This document shows, in pieces, positions 7,597-15,921 of a DNA stretch of 43,313 nt (positions within the stretch are counted from its first letter, which is position 1; the number at the start of each line of letters is the position of its first letter). The DNA is taken from contig CAVODE010000006.1 of NCBI GenBank assembly GCA_963694535.1, positions 1 through 43,313 on the forward strand, read 5' to 3'. The stretch comes from UBA2979 sp963694535. Lineage in GTDB: Bacteria > Chloroflexota > Dehalococcoidia > UBA2979. The notes below the pieces were generated by a model. The model was not told the origin of the DNA and did no database searches. It saw only the letters and a list, made by a program, of their open reading frames with translations. The position numbers were made by a program, and so were the translations under genes.

Positions 7597-8448
7597 TTGA
7601 AGAGTAACAATGACACACTGGCAATTATGCAAGATGTCTTGGCGGCCCTCGAGGGCGGACCTGCACTTTTTGTATTTACGATCACCGACGTGGGAAGTTT
7701 TTCGGATCTGTTACCTGGCGGGAAAATAGCTTTTAGAAACGATGTAATGGAACAGCTTGGTTCATCAGGAGATTCAGACTTGGACGAGTTGTTAGAATCG
7801 TATGCTCGCACAGCTCTGGCACGGGGTAAGGGCAGCGATGCAAGTACTGTTTATATTAGCCGTGATTTATATGGTTCAGTGAGTCTTACTAATCGCCGCG
7901 GCGGAGCAGAGGAAACGTCCGCTCGGATACTTGCACAGCTTTTTACCGGGTCACCGAGGCTGCTTATTGTAGGCGGGGGACACGTAGCACTTGCATTAGC
8001 GCGCGTCGGGGAAATCGTAGGATTTGAGATCGTGGTTACGGATGACAGAGAATCGTTTGCTAATGAAGATAGATTTCCAATGGCCACGATAATAGATGTC
8101 GCCGAACCCTCAGATGCAATCCCCAGATTAGTCGGGCAAGCAGAGACCTTCATTGTGCTTGTATCACGAGGCCATCGACTAGACGAGGATGGCCTGCGAC
8201 AAGCTCTTAAAACGGAAGCGAGTTATATAGGAATGATCGGTTCAAAACGGAGAACGGAAACCGTGTTACGGCATATGGCCGAGGAAGGCGTTCGGCAGGA
8301 ATTGCTGGATGCGGTGAGCACCCCAATTGGTTTAAATATAGGAGCAGAAACTCCAGAAGAAATTGCGGTTGCTATTGTTGCTGAGATACTCATGCTTCGT
8401 AATGGTGAATCCGGAAACAGAATGATAGACGGGGCTAGGAAGAAATGA
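7597..8448 (+). CDS. XdhC-family protein with Rossmann domain
   Basis: A 283-residue protein. The C-terminal XdhC Rossmann domain is clear: LLIVGGGHVALALA near residue 122, VVTDDRESFA, FIVLVSRGH and IGMIGSKRR near residue 211, ending with GAETPEEIAVAIVAEI. The first 110 residues look like a degraded XdhC_CoxI domain lacking the GGGCGE motif, which the small protein at 6049-6378 retains. The two may therefore complement each other. The start is TTG after GAGGAAGGGA; no nearby ATG fits. Its stop overlaps the trmO start by four bases (ATGA), so translation is probably coupled. Confidence 0.85.
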   Translation: MKSNNDTLAIMQDVLAALEGGPALFVFTITDVGSFSDLLPGGKIAFRNDVMEQLGSSGDSDLDELLESYARTALARGKGSDASTVYISRDLYGSVSLTNRRGGAEETSARILAQLFTGSPRLLIVGGGHVALALARVGEIVGFEIVVTDDRESFANEDRFPMATIIDVAEPSDAIPRLVGQAETFIVLVSRGHRLDEDGLRQALKTEASYIGMIGSKRRTETVLRHMAEEGVRQELLDAVSTPIGLNIGAETPEEIAVAIVAEILMLRNGESGNRMIDGARKK

Positions 8449-8894
8449 GTCATTTAGACGGCTTACATATCGTGCCAATAGGACGCGTTGAGAATAAGTA
8501 TGACGATGTCACTAAGGCTTCGTGGGCGAAGGTAAAGTCTTCTATCTTGATTAATGAAAAGTTTGTAGATGCTCTCAATGGTTTGGGAGGTTTTTCTCAC
8601 ATTTTTGTTATTGGTTGGCTGCATCTTTTCCCAGATGACCTTCGGAAGAGAATGTCAGCGTTCCCTCGGGGTGATTCGGCGTTGCCTGAGCTGGGTAGCC
8701 TAGCTTTACGCGGTGCGCGCCCAAATCCCTTCTCGGTGACTGTGTGTAAATTACTAAAAGTGGACAGGAATAGTGTACGGGTCGAAGGGTTGGACTTAGT
8801 CGACGGTACCCCTGTGCTTGATATCAAACCATACATTCCCGAATATGATTCAAATTCCACAGCGATTTTGCCAGAGTGGGCATATGAAAACTAG
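8445..8894 (+). CDS. trmO: TrmO/TsaA-like tRNA t6A37 methyltransferase
   Basis: A 149-residue member of the UPF0066/YaeB family, which N6-methylates t6A37 in tRNAs using SAM. Seen are PIGRVENKYD at the N-terminus, GFSHIFVIGWLH near residue 48, RGARPNPFSVTVCKL near residue 89 and GLDLVDGTPVLDIKPY near residue 119. The C-terminal extension of the E. coli protein is missing, as in many short homologues. It overlaps the XdhC gene. The t6A-forming enzyme gene tsaD is also in this window. Confidence 0.85.
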   Translation: MSHLDGLHIVPIGRVENKYDDVTKASWAKVKSSILINEKFVDALNGLGGFSHIFVIGWLHLFPDDLRKRMSAFPRGDSALPELGSLALRGARPNPFSVTVCKLLKVDRNSVRVEGLDLVDGTPVLDIKPYIPEYDSNSTAILPEWAYEN

Positions 8895-8900
8895 GAGTAT

Positions 8901-9191
8901 TTAGTTAGCGTCAGCTTGGGTTTTTAAAAGTTTTACCAACCTGCTTTTTCTGCGTGCTGCGGTGTTTTTGTGAATGATATTTCGACGAGCAGCCCGATCT
9001 ATTGCGGCCTGAGCGGCCTTAACCAACTCAGCACTATCAGGATCGCTGTTTTCGATTGCTATTCGAGCATCTCGAACACTGCTAGCTGCACGGGTCCGGT
9101 AGGGCTTTAATCGAGCGGTACGCTTTTCCGTGGTTCTCCAACGCTTCTTTATAGAGGGGGAATATTTTTTGAATGGATTATTATCGGGCAT
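8901..9191 (-). CDS. rpsT: Ribosomal protein S20
   Basis: A 96-residue, Lys/Arg-rich helical protein with the S20 pattern SIKKRWRTTEKR near residue 13 and AAIDRAARRNIIHKNTAARRKSRL near residues 63-86. S20 binds 16S rRNA early in small-subunit assembly. The ATG has a strong AGGAGG site at 9197-9202. That site overlaps one arm of a leader stem (9201-9231), consistent with translational control of S20. It follows the globin-fusion gene by 85 bases on the same strand and converges with trmO. Confidence 0.95.
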   Translation of the reverse strand: MPDNNPFKKYSPSIKKRWRTTEKRTARLKPYRTRAASSVRDARIAIENSDPDSAELVKAAQAAIDRAARRNIIHKNTAARRKSRLVKLLKTQADAN

Positions 9192-9200
9192 CGTAGCCCT

Positions 9201-9231
9201 CCTAAGGGCTTAAAAAATGTGGATCCTTAGG
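9201..9231 (-). promoter_or_regulatory. rpsT leader stem that can mask the ribosome site
   Basis: In mRNA sense, CCTAAGG (9225-9231) pairs perfectly with CCTTAGG (9201-9207), and the latter runs directly into the AGGAGG ribosome site of rpsT. When folded the stem would cover the start of the ribosome site. S20 is known to repress its own translation in E. coli; this leader could play the same role. Confidence 0.5.
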
Positions 9232-9244
9232 TTACGCAGGAACT

Positions 9245-9261
9245 TCCCTTGGATCAAGGGA
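9245..9261. repeat. Perfect 7-bp hairpin between globin gene and rpsT
   Basis: TCCCTTG and CAAGGGA flank a three-base GAT loop. It lies after the globin-fusion stop and before the rpsT leader stem on the minus strand. No T-run follows in that direction, so it is more likely an mRNA stabilising or processing element, or part of the rpsT leader, than a terminator. Confidence 0.4.
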
Positions 9262-9276
9262 CATACGAAATTTTTG

Positions 9277-9897
9277 TCAATCCATCCATTTGTCGGTTTG
9301 AGGTTTTCTTGGTACGTCATCGTCGATATTTATCATATGCTTGGCTAAGGGCTCTAATCGGCTCATTATTTCATTAACCAAGTCGGTGGTGAGTTCCGAC
9401 TGGATGAGCGCTTCCTTCATTAACTCTAACCATCTTTCGGAATGACTTGGACCAATGACGAAGGGGAAGTGTCTAATTCGGAGGCGTGGGTGTCCCCATA
9501 TTTGTGAGTATACGGGTTCGCCACCGAGCCATTGCTCCATGAACAAAGATTGTTTAGCTTGACCGGTTTTTATGTCCTCACCGAAGAGATGGCCAATCAA
9601 CTCATCCGCAGACGCACGAGTGTAAAACTCCTCGACAAATTTTTGAACCATAAGTCTGCCGCCGATCGCCTGTAGTAGGTTTTTAGGCAGAGTGGGCTGC
9701 GCCCCGCCGGGGGGTGTTTTCTTAGTATGTTGATTGAATCCATCGCAGGCTACGAGTGGCAGGGAAGGGTATTTTGTGAATTTGGTTGGATTCTGGTCAT
9801 GCAGCGAGCACCGCAGGTATTTGACGGCATTTTTTGCGGCGATAATTTTGGCATACCTGCATACTCCACAGATACCGAGATCTGATCTGGCGGTCAT
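9277..9897 (-). CDS. Cys-rich domain fused to a truncated haemoglobin
   Basis: A 206-residue two-domain protein. Residues 8-55 form a four-Cys module (C10, C13, C30, C51) with KYPSLPLVACDGF, likely a zinc or iron-sulfur site. Residues about 72-190 are a group II-like truncated haemoglobin: VQKFVEEFYTR, QSLFMEQWLGGEPVYSQ, HPRLRIRHFPFVI with the proximal haem His, then the SERWLELMKEAL helix with the G8 Trp. Truncated haemoglobins bind O2 or NO and often act in detoxification; the fusion hints at a sensing or redox partner role. It begins 6 bases after the ubiE-like stop, on the same strand. Confidence 0.82.
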   Translation of the reverse strand: MTARSDLGICGVCRYAKIIAAKNAVKYLRCSLHDQNPTKFTKYPSLPLVACDGFNQHTKKTPPGGAQPTLPKNLLQAIGGRLMVQKFVEEFYTRASADELIGHLFGEDIKTGQAKQSLFMEQWLGGEPVYSQIWGHPRLRIRHFPFVIGPSHSERWLELMKEALIQSELTTDLVNEIMSRLEPLAKHMINIDDDVPRKPQTDKWMD

Positions 9898-9903
9898 AAT
9901 GTT

Positions 9904-10659
9904 TTACTGTTCCTTGATGGCAATATGCATCATTACCGTGCCGAAAACAAATTCAAATACTCGTACAACGGTGAATCCATTAAGTCTTAGTTCAGCTGAA
10001 AATTCGTTTGAGCTGAAAAAGTTTTCAGCTGAGACAGGCAAGTAGCTATAGGCATCCTCATGCCCCGAAAGAATTTTGCCTACTAGCGGCACAATTTTGT
10101 TGAAGTGAAAGCGTGCACCCGGAGCTACGATTCGCTGCACTAATGTACTTGGTTGTAGTCGAGCTGCATCCAGGGTAATAAGTCTCCCTCCTGGTTTTAG
10201 CACTCGATACGCTTCCTGGAGCGCCGTATCTAATTTTGGAACATTACGTAGAACAAAGGCTCCTGTCCAAGCGTCAGCAATTGAATCGGGTAAAGGAAGC
10301 CTAGTTGCGTCAGCCGCGGCGAAGTCGACATTAGTCACGTTATTTTTCTTGGATTTCGAACGAGCATTTACTAGCATCGGTTGGGCAAAGTCCAATCCGA
10401 CGACATTTTTTGCCCCCATCTTCGAGCACTCAAGTGCGAGATCGCCGCTTCCGGTGCCGGTGTCTATTATTAAATCAGCGCCATTTCCAACTGCGGCGGT
10501 TGCGACAATATTTCGCCATCTGACATCCAAACCAAAAGTCATTACTCGGTTGACGAGATCATATTTTGGGGCAATTTCACTGAACATATTCTGCACGTAG
10601 TTAGCCCGCATTCCGGGATTTTGAAACATGTCATCGAGTGAATCTTTATTAGGTACCAT
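9904..10659 (-). CDS. ubiE: UbiE/MenG-family quinone C-methyltransferase
   Basis: A 251-residue SAM-dependent methyltransferase. Features are the YVQNMFSEIAPKYDLVNRVMTFGLD opening split over residues 21-45, motif I DTGTGSGDLAL near residue 67, GAFVLRNVP near residue 131 and YRVLKPGGRL near residue 147. This signature set is that of UbiE/MenG enzymes, which methylate demethylmenaquinone or the ubiquinone precursor. The last step of menaquinone synthesis is the likely role in this lineage. It is divergent from the MOSC gene across only 53 bases. Confidence 0.87.
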   Translation of the reverse strand: MVPNKDSLDDMFQNPGMRANYVQNMFSEIAPKYDLVNRVMTFGLDVRWRNIVATAAVGNGADLIIDTGTGSGDLALECSKMGAKNVVGLDFAQPMLVNARSKSKKNNVTNVDFAAADATRLPLPDSIADAWTGAFVLRNVPKLDTALQEAYRVLKPGGRLITLDAARLQPSTLVQRIVAPGARFHFNKIVPLVGKILSGHEDAYSYLPVSAENFFSSNEFSAELRLNGFTVVRVFEFVFGTVMMHIAIKEQ

Positions 10660-10700
10660 TTACTTAGAGTAAACGTACGAGCGTTCCTGTGCAGTTGATG

Positions 10701-10706
10701 TAGAAT
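10701..10706 (+). promoter_or_regulatory. Possible -10 box for a leaderless MOSC transcript
   Basis: TAGAAT lies seven bases before the MOSC-gene ATG and no Shine-Dalgarno sequence is present between. Transcription from this box would begin at or next to the A of the ATG, giving a leaderless mRNA. The -35 region near 10678 is weak, so the call is tentative. Confidence 0.35.
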
Positions 10707-10712
10707 CTTATA

Positions 10713-11528
10713 ATGAGTAGTAAAGCTAGAGTAACCAGACTGTTTAAGTACCCAGTGAAGTCATTCACGCCAGAATCGGTTCAATCTCTTCAGGTAGCTG
10801 ATGATGGGCGAGCTTTGGGGGATAGGGTGTTGGCTTTTAGGTTTGATAACTCGGGTGAGCCAATGAGGGATACGCCGCATGGCGGCTGGTGGTATAAAGC
10901 CCACCTCGTGTCGTTAATGCATCTTCCCGACATTGCCCGACTAGACGTCATCCTTGATAATGACAGCCATTATTTGACTATCACGAAGGACGACAAGGTG
11001 CTGGTTCGTGACTCTATCCAAACTGACGAAGGAAGGTCGAACATCGAGACCCAATTAGAGAGTTTTCTGCGCGATCTTCCCGAGAATTTAAGGCCAAAAG
11101 ATGAACAGTTTCCCTTACATATTGAGGGCGATGGAATTGGCGGAAGATTTCATGACCGACCGACCGGCCAATTGTCGCTCCATAGTGTAGCGAGCCTAAA
11201 TGCTCTTGCGGGTGCTTTAGGGACAGACTCATTAGATGAATCCAGATTTAGGTCAAACATCGTAATCGATGGGGTTGAACCATGGGAGGAGCTTGAACTA
11301 ATTGGTAAAAGAGTATCGATCGGTGATTTAGACTTTGAAGTAACAGGTCCGGTGATTAGGTGTTTGGCTGTTCACGCAAATCCCGTTACAGGTGTGCGTG
11401 ACGAGCAAATACTTACAACTCTGACTCGAAAGCTGGGCCAGGAAGATCCGACATTCGGAATTCTTGTACAACCAGTCCAGAAAGGCGGGTTATTGAAGCT
11501 TCATGATAATTTGGTGGTCAGGTCATAG
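10713..11528 (+). CDS. MOSC domain protein
   Basis: A 271-residue protein with an N-terminal MOSC beta-barrel domain (VTRLFKYPVKSFTPESVQSL at residues 7-26) and a C-terminal MOSC domain. Around residue 213 it has GPVIRCLAVHANPVTGVRD, which carries the conserved Cys that binds molybdenum cofactor or a persulfide in MOSC proteins such as YcbX. Such proteins reduce N-hydroxylated compounds or move sulfur to metal centres. It heads a rightward run; the NuoE-like gene starts 20 bases after its stop. Confidence 0.85.
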   Translation: MSSKARVTRLFKYPVKSFTPESVQSLQVADDGRALGDRVLAFRFDNSGEPMRDTPHGGWWYKAHLVSLMHLPDIARLDVILDNDSHYLTITKDDKVLVRDSIQTDEGRSNIETQLESFLRDLPENLRPKDEQFPLHIEGDGIGGRFHDRPTGQLSLHSVASLNALAGALGTDSLDESRFRSNIVIDGVEPWEELELIGKRVSIGDLDFEVTGPVIRCLAVHANPVTGVRDEQILTTLTRKLGQEDPTFGILVQPVQKGGLLKLHDNLVVRS

Positions 11529-11548
11529 ATAAAGGGAGCTCAGTTAAT

Positions 11549-12010
11549 ATGATTCCTTTCGACGTAACATCAGATGATGCAGGAGACCGCTTAGCCAACT
11601 TCGAAAAACAGCTGCTAACACTACCCGCACTGAAGTCATATTTACTACCAGCCTTTCATATAGCCCAAGAATGTCTTGACTGGCTTCCGCGAGAATCTAT
11701 TTTAGGCATTGCGAATCATCTTCGAATTCCCTTGTCGGAGGTATATGCCACAGCGACTGCGTATTCCGAACTGCGGTTAGAGAAGCCTGAATACGGAGCT
11801 TGGTATATGTGCACCGGCGTTGCCTGTGAGGCCGCGGGTGCACAGCGCATAATGGACGCGGTAGAGATTGCACCTGAAAGGTTTGGGCGCACAGATTGCC
11901 AATTTTTGTGTTCATTGGCCCCGGTATGCACGAATCACCACGGGAAAATTCTTGGGAGACTGACTGAAAATCGAGTAAGAGCTATTTTTGTGGAAGATGT
12001 AGGAGGCTAG
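11549..12010 (+). CDS. nuoE: NuoE-like [2Fe-2S] subunit
   Basis: A 153-residue thioredoxin-fold ferredoxin of the NuoE family. The four ligand Cys occur as CTGVAC near residue 88 and CQFLC near residue 117, the normal C-x4-C and C-x3-C spacing. An N-terminal helical bundle (AFHIAQECLDWLP and ANHLRIPLSEVYATATAYSE) matches the family. It lies 8 bases before the NuoF-like gene, so the two should form the NADH-oxidising module. No other complex I gene is in the window, so the acceptor partner is unknown. Alternatives are a formate dehydrogenase or hydrogenase module. Confidence 0.87.
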   Translation: MIPFDVTSDDAGDRLANFEKQLLTLPALKSYLLPAFHIAQECLDWLPRESILGIANHLRIPLSEVYATATAYSELRLEKPEYGAWYMCTGVACEAAGAQRIMDAVEIAPERFGRTDCQFLCSLAPVCTNHHGKILGRLTENRVRAIFVEDVGG

Positions 12011-12018
12011 CCAGTTTC

Positions 12019-13518
12019 ATGACCATTAAGCAAACCCTTTTGAAAACAATTCTCGATAAATCGAGTAAAAATCCCGTTGCTAAACTATTCATTCACAGAG
12101 GCACTTGTGGTGAAGCAACAGATATTGTTTCGATTTGTGAAAAGCTAGGAATAATTGAGCTGGCAGTGAGCCTAAACGCGGAGATCGTTGAAACATCCTG
12201 TGATGGTAGGTGCTGGGCGGCACCATCGGTTACTGCTCAAAAGATTGATGGCGTGGGTGCGTCCTATAGCAGGCGATTTGATCGCATTGACTTGGATATA
12301 AATATTGAAGAACTTACGGAGGTACTTGATTTAGCAACGGTACATAATGTGTTTGATGATGGGGCAACAGGACTAACTTCACGATTTGGTCAATTGGACG
12401 GAACTCTTCTTGCTGCGGTGGAACTTGGTGCGTACGCTGTGGCAGAGAAAGTATTTCGACAAGATCAAAAAAACATCCTCAGTAAAATTGAAGAGAGCAA
12501 ACTTTCGGGAAGAGGAGGTGCGCATTTTCCTACAGGTTTAAAATGGAAGCTAGCAGCGCAGAATGAAGGACCTCGCTATTTGGTTGTGAACGCTGAAGAA
12601 GGCGAACCTGGAGTTTTTAAAGACAGGCATTTGCTAGAAGCAGATCCCCATAGATTGATCGAAGGGATATTGATTTGCTGTTACGCCGTCGGAGTAGAAA
12701 AAGCCTTCGTTTATATAAATGGTCAGGCTCATAAAGCGATTGAATCATTTTCGGCAGCGCTTGAGCAAGCTCGAATTTCTGGAATTACCGGACCGGAATT
12801 TCTTCCAGAAAAAATGGCTATTGATATAGAGGTGCGGGCAGGCGCAGGAGGATATGTCTGCGGGGAAGAGTCTGTAATTTTGAATTCGATAGAGGGGGAG
12901 CGCCCCGTCCCTAGATTTAAGCCACCTTTTGCGACCAATGAGGGTTTATGGGGTATGCCTACGGTGATTAATAACGTAGAGACCCTAGCTGCGGTTACCA
13001 CTCTTTGGCAAGATTTTCCTCCCCCAACAAAACTTGTTTCTCTTTCTGGCAACGTAGCTCGCCCCGGCGTTTACGAGGTTCCTGCTGATGAAACCTTAAG
13101 TTGGAATGGATTTTTGTTGTCTGTTGGTGCGAAATTGGAAACTGTGCCGGCTATTCTTTTAGGGGGACCTTCTGGAATATTTGTACATCGTGAGAAATTT
13201 GAAGAACGTATAGAGATGAAAAATATTGGTGCGGGAGGAATTTTCGTATTGTCGCCAAACACATCAGTTAGAGAAATTACGAACTCTCTTGCCAGTTATA
13301 ATGAACGAGAGTCCTGCGGAGAATGTACGCCATGTAGAGAAGGCACTATTCGGCTTACTGAGCTGCTAAAGCAGGAGACTGTGGACTTGAAAAAAGTCGA
13401 GGAATTAATTGAAGTTATGGAGGAGGCATCGCTGTGCATGCTCGGTGGAATGGCGGGCAGACCGGTGAAAAGTGCAATTGAAAATTTTCCCACTACCTGG
13501 AGCTGGGTAGAGCGGTGA
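12019..13518 (+). CDS. nuoF: NuoF-like NADH-binding flavoprotein
   Basis: 499 residues. A thioredoxin-like N-terminal extension (to about residue 110) has TCGEAT and CDGRCW, an incomplete [2Fe-2S] Cys set. The FMN/NADH core shows GRGGAHFPTGLKW near residue 164, NAEEGEPGVFKDR near residue 191, GYVCGEESVILNSIEGERP near residue 277 and a SLBB segment. The [4Fe-4S] ligands are SCGECTPCREG near residue 435 plus C475. No extra C-terminal ferredoxin is present. With NuoE it should pass electrons from NADH to an unseen partner. Its stop overlaps the sortase start. Confidence 0.9.
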   Translation: MTIKQTLLKTILDKSSKNPVAKLFIHRGTCGEATDIVSICEKLGIIELAVSLNAEIVETSCDGRCWAAPSVTAQKIDGVGASYSRRFDRIDLDINIEELTEVLDLATVHNVFDDGATGLTSRFGQLDGTLLAAVELGAYAVAEKVFRQDQKNILSKIEESKLSGRGGAHFPTGLKWKLAAQNEGPRYLVVNAEEGEPGVFKDRHLLEADPHRLIEGILICCYAVGVEKAFVYINGQAHKAIESFSAALEQARISGITGPEFLPEKMAIDIEVRAGAGGYVCGEESVILNSIEGERPVPRFKPPFATNEGLWGMPTVINNVETLAAVTTLWQDFPPPTKLVSLSGNVARPGVYEVPADETLSWNGFLLSVGAKLETVPAILLGGPSGIFVHREKFEERIEMKNIGAGGIFVLSPNTSVREITNSLASYNERESCGECTPCREGTIRLTELLKQETVDLKKVEELIEVMEEASLCMLGGMAGRPVKSAIENFPTTWSWVER

Positions 13519-14297
13519 GAAGATTAACGCTGTTGGTATTGCTGGGATTCGGCCTGCTCGTTGGATGCACGGAGGGACCTACTGAAGCGGCGGCAACTGC
13601 AACAGCAGAAGTCAAAAATATAGAAACCCCCACAGTTGTTTCTACGGTTGTGACGCCGGTGACGGCGAGTCGGACTCCCACCCCTGATCGAATAGAGAGC
13701 GCCACGGCTACGAAGACACCGGCACCAGCTCCAACTGCCCCATTGGCTGTTACCGACTTGAACGATTTTGTCGTTAATTATGGATATCCGTCGACCGCTA
13801 CTTACGCTCAAATCAAAATTGACCGGATTGGGGTGAACTCATTCGTATCGGCGCGAAAGGTTAACCAAGGTCAATCTATGCCAGATCCGTATGGGCCAGC
13901 CGATGTTATCTGGTACGATCTGAGCGCTTGGGGCGGCGCTTTAGGTGGATCTCCTGGTGTAGGGAATTCAATTTTCGCGGGGCATTATGACTACGCGGCG
14001 TGGGTGCCATATGCGGGTGTGCGATATGGCCCAGCTTGGTCAGTTTTTGTGAATCTAAAGAACTTAATAGTTGGAGACCTCATTGAAATTAACAAGAATG
14101 ATGTGAGCTACAGGTATGCAGTATCACAAGTTTGGAATGTGGGACCCGAAAAAGGCGCTGAGTTTTGGGAGCGTATGTGGTCGTCTGAGGTATCGGTTGA
14201 TTCTGTAACGCTGTACACGTGCGGTGGCGTGTTCGACAAGTCCACAGGTGAATATCCCAGAAGAACGGTAGTGCGTGCTGAAAGAGTGATCGATTGA
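13515..14297 (+). CDS. Lipoprotein sortase-fold transpeptidase
   Basis: 260 residues. A signal peptide ends in the lipobox LLVGC with Cys18, so the protein should be a lipid-anchored extracytoplasmic enzyme. A Thr/Pro/Ala-rich linker spans residues 20-80. The sortase domain follows, with the catalytic set H157 (AGHYDY), C236 (TLYTCGG) and R250 (PRRTVVR). Sortases cut a sorting motif and join the protein to an acceptor. No LPXTG-type substrate is visible in the window. The GTG start overlaps the NuoF stop by four bases, and purH follows after 22 bases, an odd setting for a surface enzyme. Confidence 0.88.
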   Translation: MRRLTLLVLLGFGLLVGCTEGPTEAAATATAEVKNIETPTVVSTVVTPVTASRTPTPDRIESATATKTPAPAPTAPLAVTDLNDFVVNYGYPSTATYAQIKIDRIGVNSFVSARKVNQGQSMPDPYGPADVIWYDLSAWGGALGGSPGVGNSIFAGHYDYAAWVPYAGVRYGPAWSVFVNLKNLIVGDLIEINKNDVSYRYAVSQVWNVGPEKGAEFWERMWSSEVSVDSVTLYTCGGVFDKSTGEYPRRTVVRAERVID

Positions 14298-14319
14298 TAA
14301 ATCGAGTAGTGGAGATAGT

Positions 14320-15921
14320 GTGAAACCGACAGCATTAATCGCGGTGTCTGACAAAACGGGTTTGGGAGGCTTAGCGGAAGAGTTAATAAGGCTCGGGTGG
14401 CAAATTTTAGCGACTGGTGGAACGGCAAGTTTTATTCGCGAGCTGAATCTTCCGGTGACCTCTGTGTCTGAGTATACGAAAAGCCCAGAAATGTTTGGTG
14501 GGAGAGTTAAAACGTTACACCCCCTAATACACGGAGGTATTTTGTATCGTCGAGGCAATGCCGATGATGAAAGTGAGGTGGAGGCTCAAGGGATAATATC
14601 AATTGATCTTGTGGTGTGTAACCTTTATCCCTTTCAAGAAACGATCACGCGCGACGAGTACACCGAGGCTGAAGCGATTGAGCAAATTGATATAGGGGGG
14701 CCGACTATGATTCGAGCCGCCGCAAAAAATTACGAGAGCGTAGGGGTCATTGTCGATCCCTCTGATTATAAAAGAGTGATTGAGCTTTTGAGTGAAGATA
14801 ATGCCATTCAGTCTTTTGATTTCGCATTACGAAGACAGCTCGCCGCTAAAGCCTTTAAGCATGTTAGTACCTACGATGCGACGATTTTCAGTTTCCTGGC
14901 GGATCAGGATACTGTTTTTCCAGATCAACTAATGATTACGGCTCAGCTAAAAGCCAAACTGCGATACGGAGAAAACCCTCATCAAAAAGGAGCCCTGTAT
15001 GAAATCAAGGATCAACACGGATCGCTCGGGGGTGTAGGAGGATACAGCCAACACCACGGGTTGGAAATGTCGTACGTCAATGTGCTAGATGCGTCTGCTG
15101 CTTTTGATTGTGTTTCTGATTTTGAGGAGCCAGCAGTGGTAATCGTTAAGCATACTAATCCGTGTGTGGCGGGTGTGGCTGATTCGACGAAAGACACATG
15201 TGAATCGCTCGCTGAACTCTACGAGCGTGCTTTAATAAACGGTGATTATATAAGTGCCTATGGTGGAATTATTGCGACGAACAGGCCGGTCGATTTTGCA
15301 CTGGCAGAAGCGATAAGAGATGTTAGACATCCTGAATTTGGATCTCGAATGCTCTATGACATCGTTATAGCTCCAGCGTACGATCTCGATGCTCTTGAAC
15401 ATCTGAGGAAGAAATCCAAGACTTTAAGAATATTGGAAGCTCCTCTCGGGCTACTTCAAGACGATTCTGGACAGGTGGAATTCAGAAGCATTAAAGGAGG
15501 ACTTTTGCTTCAGACACCAGACAGAACTCCTGAGATTGTGTTTGAATCTGTAAGCAAAAAGCCTCTAACTTCTGATATTGAGGCTGATTTAGCAGTTGCC
15601 TGGACGTTGTGTAAGCATGTGTCTTCAAATGCAGTTGTGCTCGTCAAGGATTCCGTTTTAGTGGGAATGGGCGCTGGCCAACCAAACAGGGTAGGTTCGG
15701 CGAAAATTGCAGTCGATCAGGCAAAATCTCGGACCGAGGGCGCAGTGTGTGCCACGGACGCCTTTTTGCCGTTTCCCGACACTCTCATAGTTGTTGCAGA
15801 TGCAGGTTGTGTTGCGCTAGCTCATACAGGGGGGTCTATTCGAGACGAAGATTCAATAGCGGCTGCAAACGAGAGGGACGTTGTTTTAGTTACTACGGGC
15901 TACAGGCATTTTAGGCATTAG
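14320..15921 (+). CDS. purH: Bifunctional AICAR transformylase / IMP cyclohydrolase
   Basis: A 533-residue enzyme for the last two steps of IMP synthesis. The N-terminal MGS-like cyclohydrolase domain has ALIAVSDKTG at residue 4, ATGGTASFIRE, SPEMFGGRVKTLHPLIHGG and DIGGPTMIRAAAKN. The C-terminal transformylase has RYGENPHQKG near residue 217, the Lys-His pair in VKHTNPC near residue 274, and GMGAGQPNRVGSAKIA near residue 450. The segment after KHTNPC reads VAGVA instead of the usual GVA. The start is GTG. It leads into purM after 124 bases. Confidence 0.96.
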   Translation: MKPTALIAVSDKTGLGGLAEELIRLGWQILATGGTASFIRELNLPVTSVSEYTKSPEMFGGRVKTLHPLIHGGILYRRGNADDESEVEAQGIISIDLVVCNLYPFQETITRDEYTEAEAIEQIDIGGPTMIRAAAKNYESVGVIVDPSDYKRVIELLSEDNAIQSFDFALRRQLAAKAFKHVSTYDATIFSFLADQDTVFPDQLMITAQLKAKLRYGENPHQKGALYEIKDQHGSLGGVGGYSQHHGLEMSYVNVLDASAAFDCVSDFEEPAVVIVKHTNPCVAGVADSTKDTCESLAELYERALINGDYISAYGGIIATNRPVDFALAEAIRDVRHPEFGSRMLYDIVIAPAYDLDALEHLRKKSKTLRILEAPLGLLQDDSGQVEFRSIKGGLLLQTPDRTPEIVFESVSKKPLTSDIEADLAVAWTLCKHVSSNAVVLVKDSVLVGMGAGQPNRVGSAKIAVDQAKSRTEGAVCATDAFLPFPDTLIVVADAGCVALAHTGGSIRDEDSIAAANERDVVLVTTGYRHFRH

